Shown here: positions 14,265 through 24,049 of the stretch, one piece after another
Position numbering within the stretch: the first letter of the stretch is position 1
How the letters are laid out: the number at the start of each line of letters is the position of its first letter
Assembly: GCA_902803265.1 (NCBI GenBank)
Contig: CADCPD010000023.1
Location: 1-25,353, forward strand
Length of the DNA: 25,353 nucleotides
Direction of reading: 5' to 3'
Source: an uncultured bacterium
GTDB taxonomy: Bacteria; Cyanobacteriota; Vampirovibrionia; Gastranaerophilales; Gastranaerophilaceae
Position numbers and translations under genes: made by a program
The notes under the pieces: model-generated
The model's input: only the letters and a program-made list of their open reading frames with translations
Databases searched by the model: none
Told to the model about the DNA's origin: nothing

Positions 14265-17200
14265 TTATTTGCCTATAGCCCAGCGGAAACCGGCTTGTAA
14301 ACCTATACCGTTTCTTCCGCCATTTGTTACATATGCTTGTGTGAATCCTGTAAATCTTTCGCCCCATGCCTTTCTTACACCGATTCCATATCTTACATAT
14401 GGATCAACAGAAATGCCTGGTAATGATACATTATTTGCTGTAAGTCTTGATTTATCTAATATGTTCCATACCATTGAAACACCGGCATATGGCTGCCATC
14501 CGTTCTTAAGATTTGCTATAAACTTAATTCCGGGTTCTATTTGAATAGCATGTAGCGGATCCGAATGAATACTTACGCCTGCTGAATTTCTGTAATTAAA
14601 AGTATTTACAAATGAATACGATGCTAACAAGCTTGGTTGGATAATAAATTTACCTTTATTTTCTCCTCTGCCAAGTTCAAAATTATATCCTGTTTTTGAT
14701 GCGATACCTGTCATTAACATTCCGAAATTATCAGAACCAAATCTTGTACTTGCCTCTGCAGCATTTGCGCCTACATTCGCTGTTAAACCGGTAAAGAAAT
14801 TGCCTTTATAAGCCATTCCTAAAAAGCCTAATGTTCCACCATTTTGATAAATACCAACAGTATCATAATTTTGATGAGAGCCATTGTATCCTATATAAGC
14901 ACCCCACATGCCATCCCAGCCGTGACCAAGATTATAGAGTTTTGATTCTCCGCCCATAAATGAACCATATGCAATATTATCAACTGATGGACCACCATTT
15001 AAACCAACTTTTTCAAATGTTGCATATGGTCTGAACCATCCTGCAGCTCTTTCGTATTGACTAATTGTAGGGTCAAATATTAGATTACCGTCTGAAGCTG
15101 CATATTTATTTCTTAATTTCATAGCTTCGCGTTGACTTGATGTCAATAACATATATGAATCCATATTACTGAATGCTTGATTATATGAATTCAATTGTGT
15201 TAAGTATCCACCAAGTTGTGCTGCTACAGCTGGCGCATATACTGATGGGTTATAATCAGTATAATTTCCGTTTTGGACTCTTCCAAAATTAAAATTACCT
15301 GTTGCATCATCATATGAAACATTATATTTGTAAATAGGAGCTATGGCAGTTAATTGATCAGGTCCTGTATAATCAACATAACCTTGACCTATCCAGTCCT
15401 CAGGTGTAAATATAATTGCTGTATTTTCTTCTGTTGCATCTGATACTAAATTTAAACCTGCAACATGTAAAGTTCCGTCTGTTCTTGTAACAGGGGTATC
15501 TCTGAAATTATCCATTTTCTTTGCAGCTAAATCTACATCACCATAAAAATTAGAATCTGCACTTAAATTAAAATTAGCAATTTCAAAATTTGTTGCGGCA
15601 CCATTTCTGGTATCTAAATTACCACCGTTCATATTGATTGCGTTCAAAGCACTGTTATTTAAATATGAATCTTTTAAATATCTTAAAGTTCCATCTGTAA
15701 CTGTCCATTGAATATCTTCATCGTTTCCCCCTCTTATAACTGTAGCCCCATCAACAACAGCTTCTGCAGGGTCAAATAATCCGTTAAATTCAACCGTACC
15801 TGAATTAAATTTAACAACGTTATCCGAACTATCAGAAATTATGTCATTATCAATTTTGACAGTTTTATCACCGGCATCAATATTAACGGTTGAAGTACCG
15901 TTGACATCACTTTTTAATGTTATTGCATTACCTGAAACTCCAGATATTTCTATATCAGATTTGTCCGCCATAATTGTTACGGTGTTTCCACCTTTAACAA
16001 CCAACGCATCACCTGTAATATCTTTCATATTAGCATCTTTTACAGTTAATTCTGCATTGCCGGCTGTACCGTTACCAACAACAATACCTCTTCCTGCAAT
16101 ATCATTACCATTACCTTGTATAGTTAATCGACCACCGTCTAAAACTTGTGCTTCTCCTGTTCCGGTAGATTCACTTGTTGTCATCGAATAAACTGCACTT
16201 TCTCCTGTTTGGCTTGAAGTTACGGCAGAAACTAAATTATTTACAGAACTTGCAAGTTTTCCTGCATCTTCTCCTGTTGCAGTGTATTTTACCATATTTG
16301 CTGATGTAGGAGTCGTTATCAGAGTTACATTATCACTTATAGCTACATTCGAAGGATTTGTACCTGTTGCAAATACATAAGCCTCTGTTTCATTATTTGT
16401 GTTTGTCATATCAATGGATGCTACATTTAAATGACCCTCTATATTATTTGTTGATATTACATCTCCCCAATCCATAAGAAGATTTGAGGTTTTTCCATCA
16501 GCTATAGATAAATTAGGTGTTGTATCTGATATACCTCCTGAAATATCAAGCGTAGATGCGTTATTTAAAATAATATTTTGAGTTGATGGAGGTAAAATTC
16601 TTGATCTATAAACATTTGGATTATATTTTAGTGTTACACCTTCTGCAACATCTATATCCCCATAAATAAATGCAGAAGCGAGAGTATCACCTTTGATATT
16701 TGTTAAACCATTACCTGTGATATTATTTGATATTGTTCCGCCTAATATATTATATGTACCATTGTTGTCAACATGCCCTAGTACATTATCTGCATTTGAA
16801 GTTAGACTGCCATTTGTAATTGTTACATCTGAAAGTACTCCGTTTGTGTTATCTAAAGAACCTGATAAAATTTCTGTTGAGATTCCAACTTCCGCTTTAT
16901 TTATAACCTCACCGTTAATTGCCATTGAACCAGAGCCTAAAACATTAGTTGTTAATTCACCATCACCTAAAGTTAATACTTTATCTGCATAAACATTTGT
17001 AGATGAAACTTTCAAATCTGCAGCATTTGCACTTGTATCTCCTGCAATATTTAAAAGCCCACCATTTATAGAATTTGATAATGCACCACCTGTTAAAATT
17101 ACTGTTCCTGCATTTGTTACATCACCAAGAATTCCTGTAGCTTTTGATGTTAACGATTTGTTTTTTGCAATAGAAATATCTTGAGCAATAGATGAACCAT

Positions 17201-20200
17201 CAGCTATTTTAACATTACCTGTTATATCTGTTGAACCTTCACCTGTTACGTTACCAGTTAAAGTTCCGCCTTGTAGTTCCAAACCGTTTTCTGATAAGTT
17301 TACAACACCTTCATTTTCACCTGTTCCGGTTGTTAAATTACTATTAACTGTTAATTTTGCACCTTCTGAAATATTAACTAATTTTTGAGTTAAGCTTTTT
17401 GCATATGTTGCACCTGATGTGATGTTTGTAGTACCTGTATCACCTGTTATACCACCTTCAAGAGTGTTTGTACCGCTTAATGATAATTCTCCTGTGTTAT
17501 CGATATCGTTTGCAACGCCATTTGCAGTATTTCCTGTAAATGTTGAGTTTGAAATCTTCATTACATTTTCATTTGAAATAGCACCACCTGAAACTTGAGC
17601 TGTATTATTGATAAATGTTGAATTATCAATATTCATAACACCGCGACTTTCCGCAGTAACAACGTCAACGCCATTGTATACAGCTCCGCCTTTTACAGCT
17701 GAATTTCCTTCGCCTTCTTTTGTTCCGCCAAAAGTTGAATTGCTTATTGTTACAGCATTAGCGTCTGTAGTTCCTCTTGAAGCAACATTGTAAATCGCAC
17801 CTCCAAAACCATGTGTTTCAGCATTAACACTTGCTGTTCCGTCTTGATTTACGCCGGCTTGATTACCTTTAAATGTAGAATTTGCAATATCAAGTTTTAA
17901 TGTTGTTGTTTTAGATTGAGTTCTTCTTGCTGCAACGGCACCGCCTTCATATTCTGATGAATTGTTTATAAATGTTGAATTATTGATGTTTATGGTTCCT
18001 GTGTTACCGTCCGCAATAGCGCCACCGCCAACAGTTCCCACTGCATGGTTTTCTTCAAAAGTTGTTCCGTCAATAGCTGTTGTTCCTGTAGTATAAACAG
18101 CACCACCACCTTCTTGTGCTGTATTAGATTTGAATTTACCGCCATTTATGTTTAATTTTTCTGTATTATAAATTGCACCGCCTAATTTACCGGAATTGTT
18201 GTTTTCAAACAAAGTATTACCGCTTATAGTTAAATCACTGTTGGCTTCGTTTGATATAGCACCACCATTCATAGATGCTGCTGAGCTGTTATTTTTAAAT
18301 ACAGAATCACTTATTGTCATTTTTGAAGTGTTATAAATAGCTCCACCCTGTGATGTTGAAGTGTTTCCGTCTTCAATATTGTCTCCGCCAAATACAGAGT
18401 TAGAAATATTCATAGAACTTACATCTTTTCCGGTCACAAGTTTACGTTTATTATAAACGGCTCCGCCATATCTTGCTTTGTTTCCTGTAAATTCAGTATT
18501 ATCAATATTTACTGTACCGCCCTCATTATAAACGGCTCCGCCTTTTGAAGAAGTTGATGCGGTAAGACCTACGTTATCTGCAAATTCTGAATTTGTTATA
18601 TTTACTGTATTTTTATTTGATACATTTACTACACCGCCATTTGTGTTAATTGCATTTTTGAATTTTACATTATCTATGTTTAATGTAGAACCTGCATTTG
18701 ATACAACAAATCCTGAATGACCGTCCATATCAATAGTTGAAATGTTAGTTATTTCACCGGCTGTTGATTTTGAACCTTGTACAGTCATTGTTCCTGCAGC
18801 AGTTGTTCCTAAATTTTCTGATACGGTATGAGTTTTAGTTGCATCATTAGTTATAAATTTTCTTTCTTCAGTGCCGAATTGTGTTGTCTGATTTAATAAT
18901 TTGAGTGTATCGTCTTCTACAATTCTTCCGTAATTTTGTTTTTCAGTAACTGAATCATATGTTATTTTTGTATTATCTTTTACATTAAGATCAAAAGTTT
19001 CTCTTTCTTCCCATGTTATTGTTCCGAAAGTATCATCCCATTCTGCTGTTTGTGTTAAAACTTCTTCTGCAGATTTATCTGTCCATGCAGTTGACGTATG
19101 CATTGTATTTTTCAAATCTTCAGATATAGCTAAAGACAGACCTGTTGTTTCACCTTTTAAAATTTCTGCTGTAAATCCTGACAAGTTACCTATTACATTA
19201 ATATCGTTTATTGTAATTGTTCCTGAATTGCTTGTTCCTGCTTCAATTTTTAATGCGTCAGAAATTACATCTGTGCCTGTAAAATTAATATCAATATTAA
19301 TACTGCCTGTACCTGTTGAATTTAATAAAGAACCAACACTGTATTCATTTGCAGAAGCATCACTTGTAAGGTCTAATGAACCGCCATTTAAATCAAGGTT
19401 TCCTGTAATTGAACCGCCTGAAGTCATTGACATTGTTGAATCAATTTGAGTTGTACCTTCACCTGTAATTGCTTTATCTAATGTTCCTGAAGTAACAATT
19501 GTTCCGTCATTTTTAATTGTTAATCCCAAATTTTCAAGTGCAGAAACTAAAGTTGCATCATGTTGAACTTCTACGGCTTGATCTATTATTGCAGAATTTT
19601 CCAGTGTTCCTGCAATTATGGTTGTACCATTATTACCTGTAATGGCGTTAGTATTTGAGTCTCCTGTTAAAACTAATGTTCCTTCATTTTTAATACCGTT
19701 TGTTGTTGTGATATTTTGAGAAGTTAATTTAGCGTTTTCGTATACTTCTACAAGTTGTTGTTCAATACTTGAAGCAAAAGTTTCGCCATCTTTGATTTCT
19801 GTACTGCCTGTTCCTGTAATACCTCCGTTTAATGTGTTTGTACCACTAAATGATAAGTCTCCTGTGTTATGAATATCATTTGAGTTTCCGTTTGCAGTAT
19901 TATCAGTAAATGAAGAATTAATAATTGATAAAGTACCTTCATTATAAATAGCACCACCATTTGTTGATGCGGTATTTCCCGCAAAAGTACTATTTTCTAT
20001 TTTTAAGCTTGCAGCATTACCGGCTTTGTCTTTATCACCGTGATTATAAACAGCTCCGCCTTTATTTGCAGAATTTGATTCAAATGCTGAATTTGCAACG
20101 TAAACATTTCCTTCAGAAGTTGTGCTGTTATAGAAGTAGTTATCTAAAGCACCACCTGTTGTTTGAGCAGAATTATTTTTGAATGTTGTATTTGTTATAT

Positions 20201-23200
20201 CTAATTTTGCACCGGAATTATCTGCAGAAGCTGCACCTCTTGTTGAAATAGCACCGCCTCTTGTTCCTGACTGGTTGTTTTCAAATACAGATTTTTCTTG
20301 ACTATCACCGGTAATTGTTGTATCAGAAACCGCGCCTAAGAATAAAGCCCCTGCACCGTCTGAATCAGAAGCAGTTGAAGTTGCAACATTGTTTTTAAAT
20401 GTTGTATTTTTTATAGAGGCATTACTGATTACACCGATAGCTCCTACTTCTTCTGCACTGTTTCCGTTAAAGTTAGAATTTTCTATATTCAACTGTACGT
20501 TTGGAGATGTAGAAGTATACATTGCCCCGCCATAGGTTGCTGTATTATTTGTGAAATCGGAATTACTTATGTTTGCTTCACCACTTTTTACAAATAATGA
20601 ACCGCCTAAATATGCATTATTTTCTGAGAAAGAAGAATTTGTTATGTTTGTAACTCCGTCAGTAGAATTCACATAAACAGCACCACCTCTTTCAGAAGCA
20701 GTATTATTCGTAAATTGAGTATCCTGAATTGTAGTTTGAACTGATGATGCAACAGCTCCACCATATTGAGCTTCATTTCCGCTAAAAGTAGCTCCGCTTA
20801 CAGATAAACTTGAATTATCTCCACCATTACCGTTTGAAATTCCTCTTGTGGCTATAGCACCACCCCAAGTGCCTGATTCGTTATTACTAAATTCAGAATT
20901 TGATATAGAAGCAACACTATCATCATACATAAATAAAGCGCCGCCACCCTCATTAGAATTACTATAATCAGAACCAACTTGAGTACCTAGTGTTTTATTT
21001 TTTGTAAATGTAGAATTGGAAATATTCAATACAGAATCTGAATTAATTGCACCACCTTCAGCACCGGCAATATTTTCTTCAAATGTTGAATTTTTAACCT
21101 CAACATTCATACCCCTGCTGTATTTTCCTTTTGAATCTACGGCAGTAATCATAGTTTGACCAATAGCACCACCTGCGCCCCAGTATAAACCATCCGAATC
21201 TACATAAGATGCTTGATTGTTTTTGAAGTTTGAGTTATCTACAGTAAGGGTTTTTACTTTCTCATCCGGAATTGGAGTTGAATAATTTTGAACTTTACCT
21301 GCTACAGCAACGGCTCCACCCAAGGCGTTTTGGTCTAAATTTGCTTTATTTCCGATAAAATCAGCATTTTGAATAGTTTGGTCATAATTAGCGTTTTGAT
21401 AATATGCACCACCTTGTCTTGCGGTATTATTTTCAAACTCTACCTTTCCATTAAAATCAATAGTAGCTGCTTGATTATAAATTGCACCACCTGTACCGGC
21501 AGCTTTATTATCTACAAATCGAACATTATCACCTAATTTTACATTTTCGCTAAAATTTTGATTAATGTATAAAGCCCCACCGGATGCAGTTGCTTTACCG
21601 ATAGTATCACCTGAAAAATCTGTATAACCTGCTTTATTGGCCTCAAAAGTTACATTATCACCAACAGTTAAAGCGGCTTTACTAGAGCTGCTTCCACCAA
21701 TACTAACCGCACCACCGCCGGCATTTTTAGCAAGGTTATTTCTGAAAACAGTACCGTCTTTTATGGTTAAAGGTCCTTGAGACATGGCAATAGCGCCACC
21801 GGCAGACGCAACAGAGGTACTTGAATAATTTTGTTCAAAAGTGCCATCTACAGTAACCGAACCTTTAGATGTTGAATATATCGCACCACCACTTGATGCT
21901 TTATTACCTGTAAAAGTACCTGATACATCAACAGTACCTCCGGTATTATAAATTGCACTATTTGTATTATTTTCAAAGGAAGAATTTATTACTTTTAAAT
22001 CACCTTTATTTGAAATACCTTTTGAAAAATTTTCATATGAGTCAACATCTTTAACTGTCAAAGATTGACCTGCTGAGACTTCAACACCTGTTTTTCCGTC
22101 ACCGTCTATTGAATGATTTTGCCCATAAATAGTAAAGTTTCTGTTTTCTCCGTCAAGAGCTCCGGCATTTGCTTTAAATTTAAAATCCTTCTTCATTGTG
22201 TATGAAGAACCACCAGCATTTTCATCAGATATTGCCGTTGCTAAATCAACACTTGATTGTTTTTTATTTACAGTTAAATGACCTTTATCGGATAGTTCAA
22301 ATGTATAAATATAATCATCTGTTGAAGATATAACTTTTGTATTATCATCATTGTTTGATGTTTCAATATTAATATTTGACAAATTTCCAGTTAAATATTG
22401 AACATCCGTAGCGGTATTATCTTCATTATCAGATAAAATTTTAATTGAGTTTAATATGATTTTACTACCTTCAGAACTGTTTAATACTGATAATTTATCC
22501 ATAATTCCAGATAAGTCATCATAATCCGTATTAAAATATAGCCCTGTTTCATCGGTTGTTAAATTAGAAACCGTTAAAACATCTCCTGCATGGTTATTTT
22601 GTAAATCAAGAATTGAATAATTTTCAGATACTAAATTAGTAAATGCAGATGATGCAGCATTTTCTCCTAAACTCAAAGTTCCGTTGTTAAGGTTTACATT
22701 TGATGTTCCACCCAAATGCATGTTGTCGTTAATTGTTATTTTATGTCCGTTGTTAGCATTAAAATTAATAATTCCGCTATTATTGTAAATACCTGTACCA
22801 TCGCCTGATGTATTATTCGTAAATAAAACATCTTTATCTTGTGCAATTATATTAACAATTCCGTTCTTGTTATATATTGCGCCGCCTTTTTGGTTTGCGT
22901 AGTTATTAATAAAATTGGAATCAATAATAGAAATAGTTGCTCCAATACTGTTATAACCATTGTATATAGCACCGCCTGAACCATAAGTAGCTCTATTACC
23001 AATAAAATTACCTGTAATAGACGATATATTAGAATATCCTTTATTACCCCAGTTAAATATAGCACCGCCGCCATAAGAACTATTACCCGTCGTATTACCG
23101 ATGAAATCCCCGATTACGGATGTCATTGTATGACCGCTTGTATCATGTTGTAATGCCCCGGCATAACCGCTTGAAGCATAATTACCAATAAAATCCGCAT

Positions 23201-23615
23201 TAACAGAATCTATTGCCCCTGATACTGCCGGTGCTGTTCCTGAATGGTTTATATAACTACCTGTAGGATTATTAACATCCACATAATATGTAGTTCCATC
23301 CAGAGTAACAGATAAACCACCGTTATTTTCAGTAGTCCAGCTGTATGCAGAATTTTCTCCTCGTGTGGGTTCCGGTATAGATGTAGCAAAACCCGTAATA
23401 CAATTGTCCTTTTCGTTAAAGGCAACTATTTTATCAATCATTTTTATGCCATTTGATTTTTTATGGCTAAGAAATTCACTGTTAAGACCTTTTGATGTCA
23501 AATCATCGTGGTCAGTTTGAGCTTGAGCAGAAGTTCCAAATTGAGGCATCATACCTAAACTTGCTACAAGTGCTGCAGATACCAATAATTTTCTTTTTCT
23601 TCTACGTTTTTTCAT
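14265..23615 (-). CDS. Giant Pmp-repeat autotransporter adhesin (3116 aa)
   Basis: Begins with an Arg/Lys-rich signal peptide (MKKRRRKRKLLVSAALVASL, cleavage likely after AQA). I use the ATG at 23615 with AAGGGAG just upstream; an in-frame TTG at 23630 lacks any ribosome site. The passenger (~40-2800) is a predicted right-handed beta-helix with about 30 GGA[I/V/L/M] motifs paired with F.[N/G]N motifs, as in chlamydial Pmp proteins (PF02415). GGAI-rich arrays fill ~90-260, ~540-1230 and ~1640-2020. Gly/Thr-rich cap segments separate them. An alpha-helical linker (SSQREAMKLRNKYA, ~2825) precedes the C-terminal beta-barrel (~2850-3116), which starts GWFRPYATFE and ends GFRWAIGK (PF03797-like). 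The protein should be exported by Sec, inserted in the outer membrane by BAM and display the passenger, probably for adhesion. No catalytic motif was seen. A beta-helix of this length would extend far from the cell. Confidence 0.93.
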   Translation of the reverse strand: MKKRRRKRKLLVSAALVASLGMMPQFGTSAQAQTDHDDLTSKGLNSEFLSHKKSNGIKMIDKIVAFNEKDNCITGFATSIPEPTRGENSAYSWTTENNGGLSVTLDGTTYYVDVNNPTGSYINHSGTAPAVSGAIDSVNADFIGNYASSGYAGALQHDTSGHTMTSVIGDFIGNTTGNSSYGGGAIFNWGNKGYSNISSITGNFIGNRATYGSGGAIYNGYNSIGATISIIDSNFINNYANQKGGAIYNKNGIVNIIAQDKDVLFTNNTSGDGTGIYNNSGIINFNANNGHKITINDNMHLGGTSNVNLNNGTLSLGENAASSAFTNLVSENYSILDLQNNHAGDVLTVSNLTTDETGLYFNTDYDDLSGIMDKLSVLNSSEGSKIILNSIKILSDNEDNTATDVQYLTGNLSNINIETSNNDDNTKVISSTDDYIYTFELSDKGHLTVNKKQSSVDLATAISDENAGGSSYTMKKDFKFKANAGALDGENRNFTIYGQNHSIDGDGKTGVEVSAGQSLTVKDVDSYENFSKGISNKGDLKVINSSFENNTNSAIYNTGGTVDVSGTFTGNKASSGGAIYSTSKGSVTVDGTFEQNYSSTSVASAGGAIAMSQGPLTIKDGTVFRNNLAKNAGGGAVSIGGSSSSKAALTVGDNVTFEANKAGYTDFSGDTIGKATASGGALYINQNFSENVKLGDNVRFVDNKAAGTGGAIYNQAATIDFNGKVEFENNTARQGGAYYQNANYDQTIQNADFIGNKANLDQNALGGAVAVAGKVQNYSTPIPDEKVKTLTVDNSNFKNNQASYVDSDGLYWGAGGAIGQTMITAVDSKGKYSRGMNVEVKNSTFEENIAGAEGGAINSDSVLNISNSTFTKNKTLGTQVGSDYSNSNEGGGALFMYDDSVASISNSEFSNNESGTWGGAIATRGISNGNGGDNSSLSVSGATFSGNEAQYGGAVASSVQTTIQDTQFTNNTASERGGAVYVNSTDGVTNITNSSFSENNAYLGGSLFVKSGEANISNSDFTNNTATYGGAMYTSTSPNVQLNIENSNFNGNSAEEVGAIGVISNASIKNTTFKNNVATSTASDSDGAGALFLGAVSDTTITGDSQEKSVFENNQSGTRGGAISTRGAASADNSGAKLDITNTTFKNNSAQTTGGALDNYFYNSTTSEGNVYVANSAFESNSANKGGAVYNHGDKDKAGNAASLKIENSTFAGNTASTNGGAIYNEGTLSIINSSFTDNTANGNSNDIHNTGDLSFSGTNTLNGGITGTGSTEIKDGETFASSIEQQLVEVYENAKLTSQNITTTNGIKNEGTLVLTGDSNTNAITGNNGTTIIAGTLENSAIIDQAVEVQHDATLVSALENLGLTIKNDGTIVTSGTLDKAITGEGTTQIDSTMSMTSGGSITGNLDLNGGSLDLTSDASANEYSVGSLLNSTGTGSINIDINFTGTDVISDALKIEAGTSNSGTITINDINVIGNLSGFTAEILKGETTGLSLAISEDLKNTMHTSTAWTDKSAEEVLTQTAEWDDTFGTITWEERETFDLNVKDNTKITYDSVTEKQNYGRIVEDDTLKLLNQTTQFGTEERKFITNDATKTHTVSENLGTTAAGTMTVQGSKSTAGEITNISTIDMDGHSGFVVSNAGSTLNIDNVKFKNAINTNGGVVNVSNKNTVNITNSEFADNVGLTASTSSKGGAVYNEGGTVNIDNTEFTGNKARYGGAVYNKRKLVTGKDVSSMNISNSVFGGDNIEDGNTSTSQGGAIYNTSKMTISDSVFKNNSSAASMNGGAISNEANSDLTISGNTLFENNNSGKLGGAIYNTEKLNINGGKFKSNTAQEGGGAVYTTGTTAIDGTTFEENHAVGTVGGGAIADGNTGTININNSTFINNSSEYEGGAVAARRTQSKTTTLKLDIANSTFKGNQAGVNQDGTASVNAETHGFGGAIYNVASRGTTDANAVTISNSTFGGTKEGEGNSAVKGGAVYNGVDVVTAESRGVMNIDNSTFINNTAQVSGGAISNENVMKISNSTFTGNTANGVANDIDNTGELSLSGTNTLEGGITGDTGTTNITSGATYAKSLTQKLVNISEGAKLTVNSNLTTGTGENEGVVNLSENGLELQGGTLTGNVTGEGSTDITGNVKIADGSSIAQDISIAKNKSLTSKATGILGDVTNAGTVILTGGALSNSINGGLLNIAGDTSANAADLKVSSTNVYADKVLTLGDGELTTNVLGSGSMAINGEVINKAEVGISTEILSGSLDNTNGVLSDVTITNGSLTSNADNVLGHVDNNGTYNILGGTISNNITGNGLTNIKGDTLASAFIYGDIDVAEGVTLKYNPNVYRSRILPPSTQNIILNNASTLDISGGISDTTPNLSIADGKTSNLLMDWGDVISTNNIEGHLNVASIDMTNTNNETEAYVFATGTNPSNVAISDNVTLITTPTSANMVKYTATGEDAGKLASSVNNLVSAVTSSQTGESAVYSMTTSESTGTGEAQVLDGGRLTIQGNGNDIAGRGIVVGNGTAGNAELTVKDANMKDITGDALVVKGGNTVTIMADKSDIEISGVSGNAITLKSDVNGTSTVNIDAGDKTVKIDNDIISDSSDNVVKFNSGTVEFNGLFDPAEAVVDGATVIRGGNDEDIQWTVTDGTLRYLKDSYLNNSALNAINMNGGNLDTRNGAATNFEIANFNLSADSNFYGDVDLAAKKMDNFRDTPVTRTDGTLHVAGLNLVSDATEENTAIIFTPEDWIGQGYVDYTGPDQLTAIAPIYKYNVSYDDATGNFNFGRVQNGNYTDYNPSVYAPAVAAQLGGYLTQLNSYNQAFSNMDSYMLLTSSQREAMKLRNKYAASDGNLIFDPTISQYERAAGWFRPYATFEKVGLNGGPSVDNIAYGSFMGGESKLYNLGHGWDGMWGAYIGYNGSHQNYDTVGIYQNGGTLGFLGMAYKGNFFTGLTANVGANAAEASTRFGSDNFGMLMTGIASKTGYNFELGRGENKGKFIIQPSLLASYSFVNTFNYRNSAGVSIHSDPLHAIQIEPGIKFIANLKNGWQPYAGVSMVWNILDKSRLTANNVSLPGISVDPYVRYGIGVRKAWGERFTGFTQAYVTNGGRNGIGLQAGFRWAIGK
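17460..17540 (-). repeat. Autotransporter cap module, copy B
   Basis: Encodes NTAN-(G)VANDIDNTGELSLSGTNTLEGG (split here only for description). It matches copy A (19830-19920) at both protein and DNA level, including the flanking TFTGN/SFTDN, and marks the end of the second GGAI array. Confidence 0.75.
19830..19920 (-). repeat. Autotransporter cap module, copy A
   Basis: Encodes NTANG-NSNDIHNTGDLSFSGTNTL, closing the first large GGAI array. The near-identical segment at 17460-17540 shows that array-plus-cap was duplicated as a unit. Confidence 0.75.
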
Positions 23616-23668
23616 AACTCCCTTACTCAAAAAATAATATGATTTAACAAAAATTAATTACACTAATC

Positions 23669-23689
23669 AATCACTTTGCAAAAGTGATT
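23669..23689 (-). promoter_or_regulatory. Hairpin in the autotransporter 5' leader
   Basis: Perfect 9-bp inverted repeat AATCACTTT/AAAGTGATT around GCA, about 55-75 bases upstream of the ATG and within the predicted transcript. It could be an operator or an mRNA-stabilising leader hairpin. Confidence 0.45.
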
Positions 23690-23722
23690 CTATTGACCTA
23701 CCAAGATTATTAGTACTTTTTC

Positions 23723-23752
23723 AGTATAACAAGGCAACATGCACAGTGTGAA
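23723..23752 (-). promoter_or_regulatory. Promoter of the autotransporter gene
   Basis: Minus strand: TTCACA (23747-23752), 18-bp spacer, TATACT (23723-23728). The predicted start is near 23716, leaving a ~100-nt leader. A short CACAGTGTG symmetry (23742-23750) overlaps the -35 box and could be an operator half-site. Confidence 0.6.
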
Positions 23753-23981
23753 GTCTTTATATTAAGCAAAAGGCAAAAACTTAAAAAAACTTAACAATTG
23801 CATCAAGTAAAAACCTTTTGGATATGCTTAAACACTTGTTAAATCGCAGTTTTAAAAATTTTTTAAAATAAAAATTATTTTTATCCTTAAAAACTTTTAC
23901 AAACAAATATTTTGTAATATTTCTTAATATTTCAAATTAAGGTTTCTATCATTATGTTTTAGTGAAAAATTTAAATTGTTG
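23753..23981. other. AT-rich divergent intergenic region
   Basis: No gene. It holds A/T tracts (notably 23849-23892), and CTTAAAAA/CTTAACAA-type repeats near 23779-23795 and 23887. The tracts could act as UP elements or curved DNA for the two divergent promoters. Nothing else is recognisable. Confidence 0.5.
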
Positions 23982-23987
23982 TATAAT
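23982..23987 (+). promoter_or_regulatory. -10 box of the PheC-like gene
   Basis: Perfect TATAAT, about 62 bases before the ATG at 24050. The -35 (TTTAGT, 23958-23963, 18-bp spacer) is poor. The predicted start is near 23994. Confidence 0.55.
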
Positions 23988-24049
23988 AGATAAAAACACA
24001 CAATACACCGTATCAAAATTTAATTATTAAAAAAGAGCTTAGTCGTAAA

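Noticed and set aside
15841..16191. Plus-strand open frames inside the autotransporter gene (this one and others at 16693, 17608, 19228)
   Set aside because: They are antisense shadows of the repetitive Gly/Thr/Asn-rich coding strand, lacking ribosome sites and recognisable domains.
14265..23615. CRISPR array or tandem-repeat array in the long minus-strand gene
   Set aside because: The repeats are imperfect, protein-coding beta-helix motifs with continuous reading frame and no unique equal-length spacers.
23616..23630. Upstream TTG start for the autotransporter
   Set aside because: No ribosome site before it; AAGGGAG lies between it and the ATG at 23615, and the signal peptide starts at that ATG.
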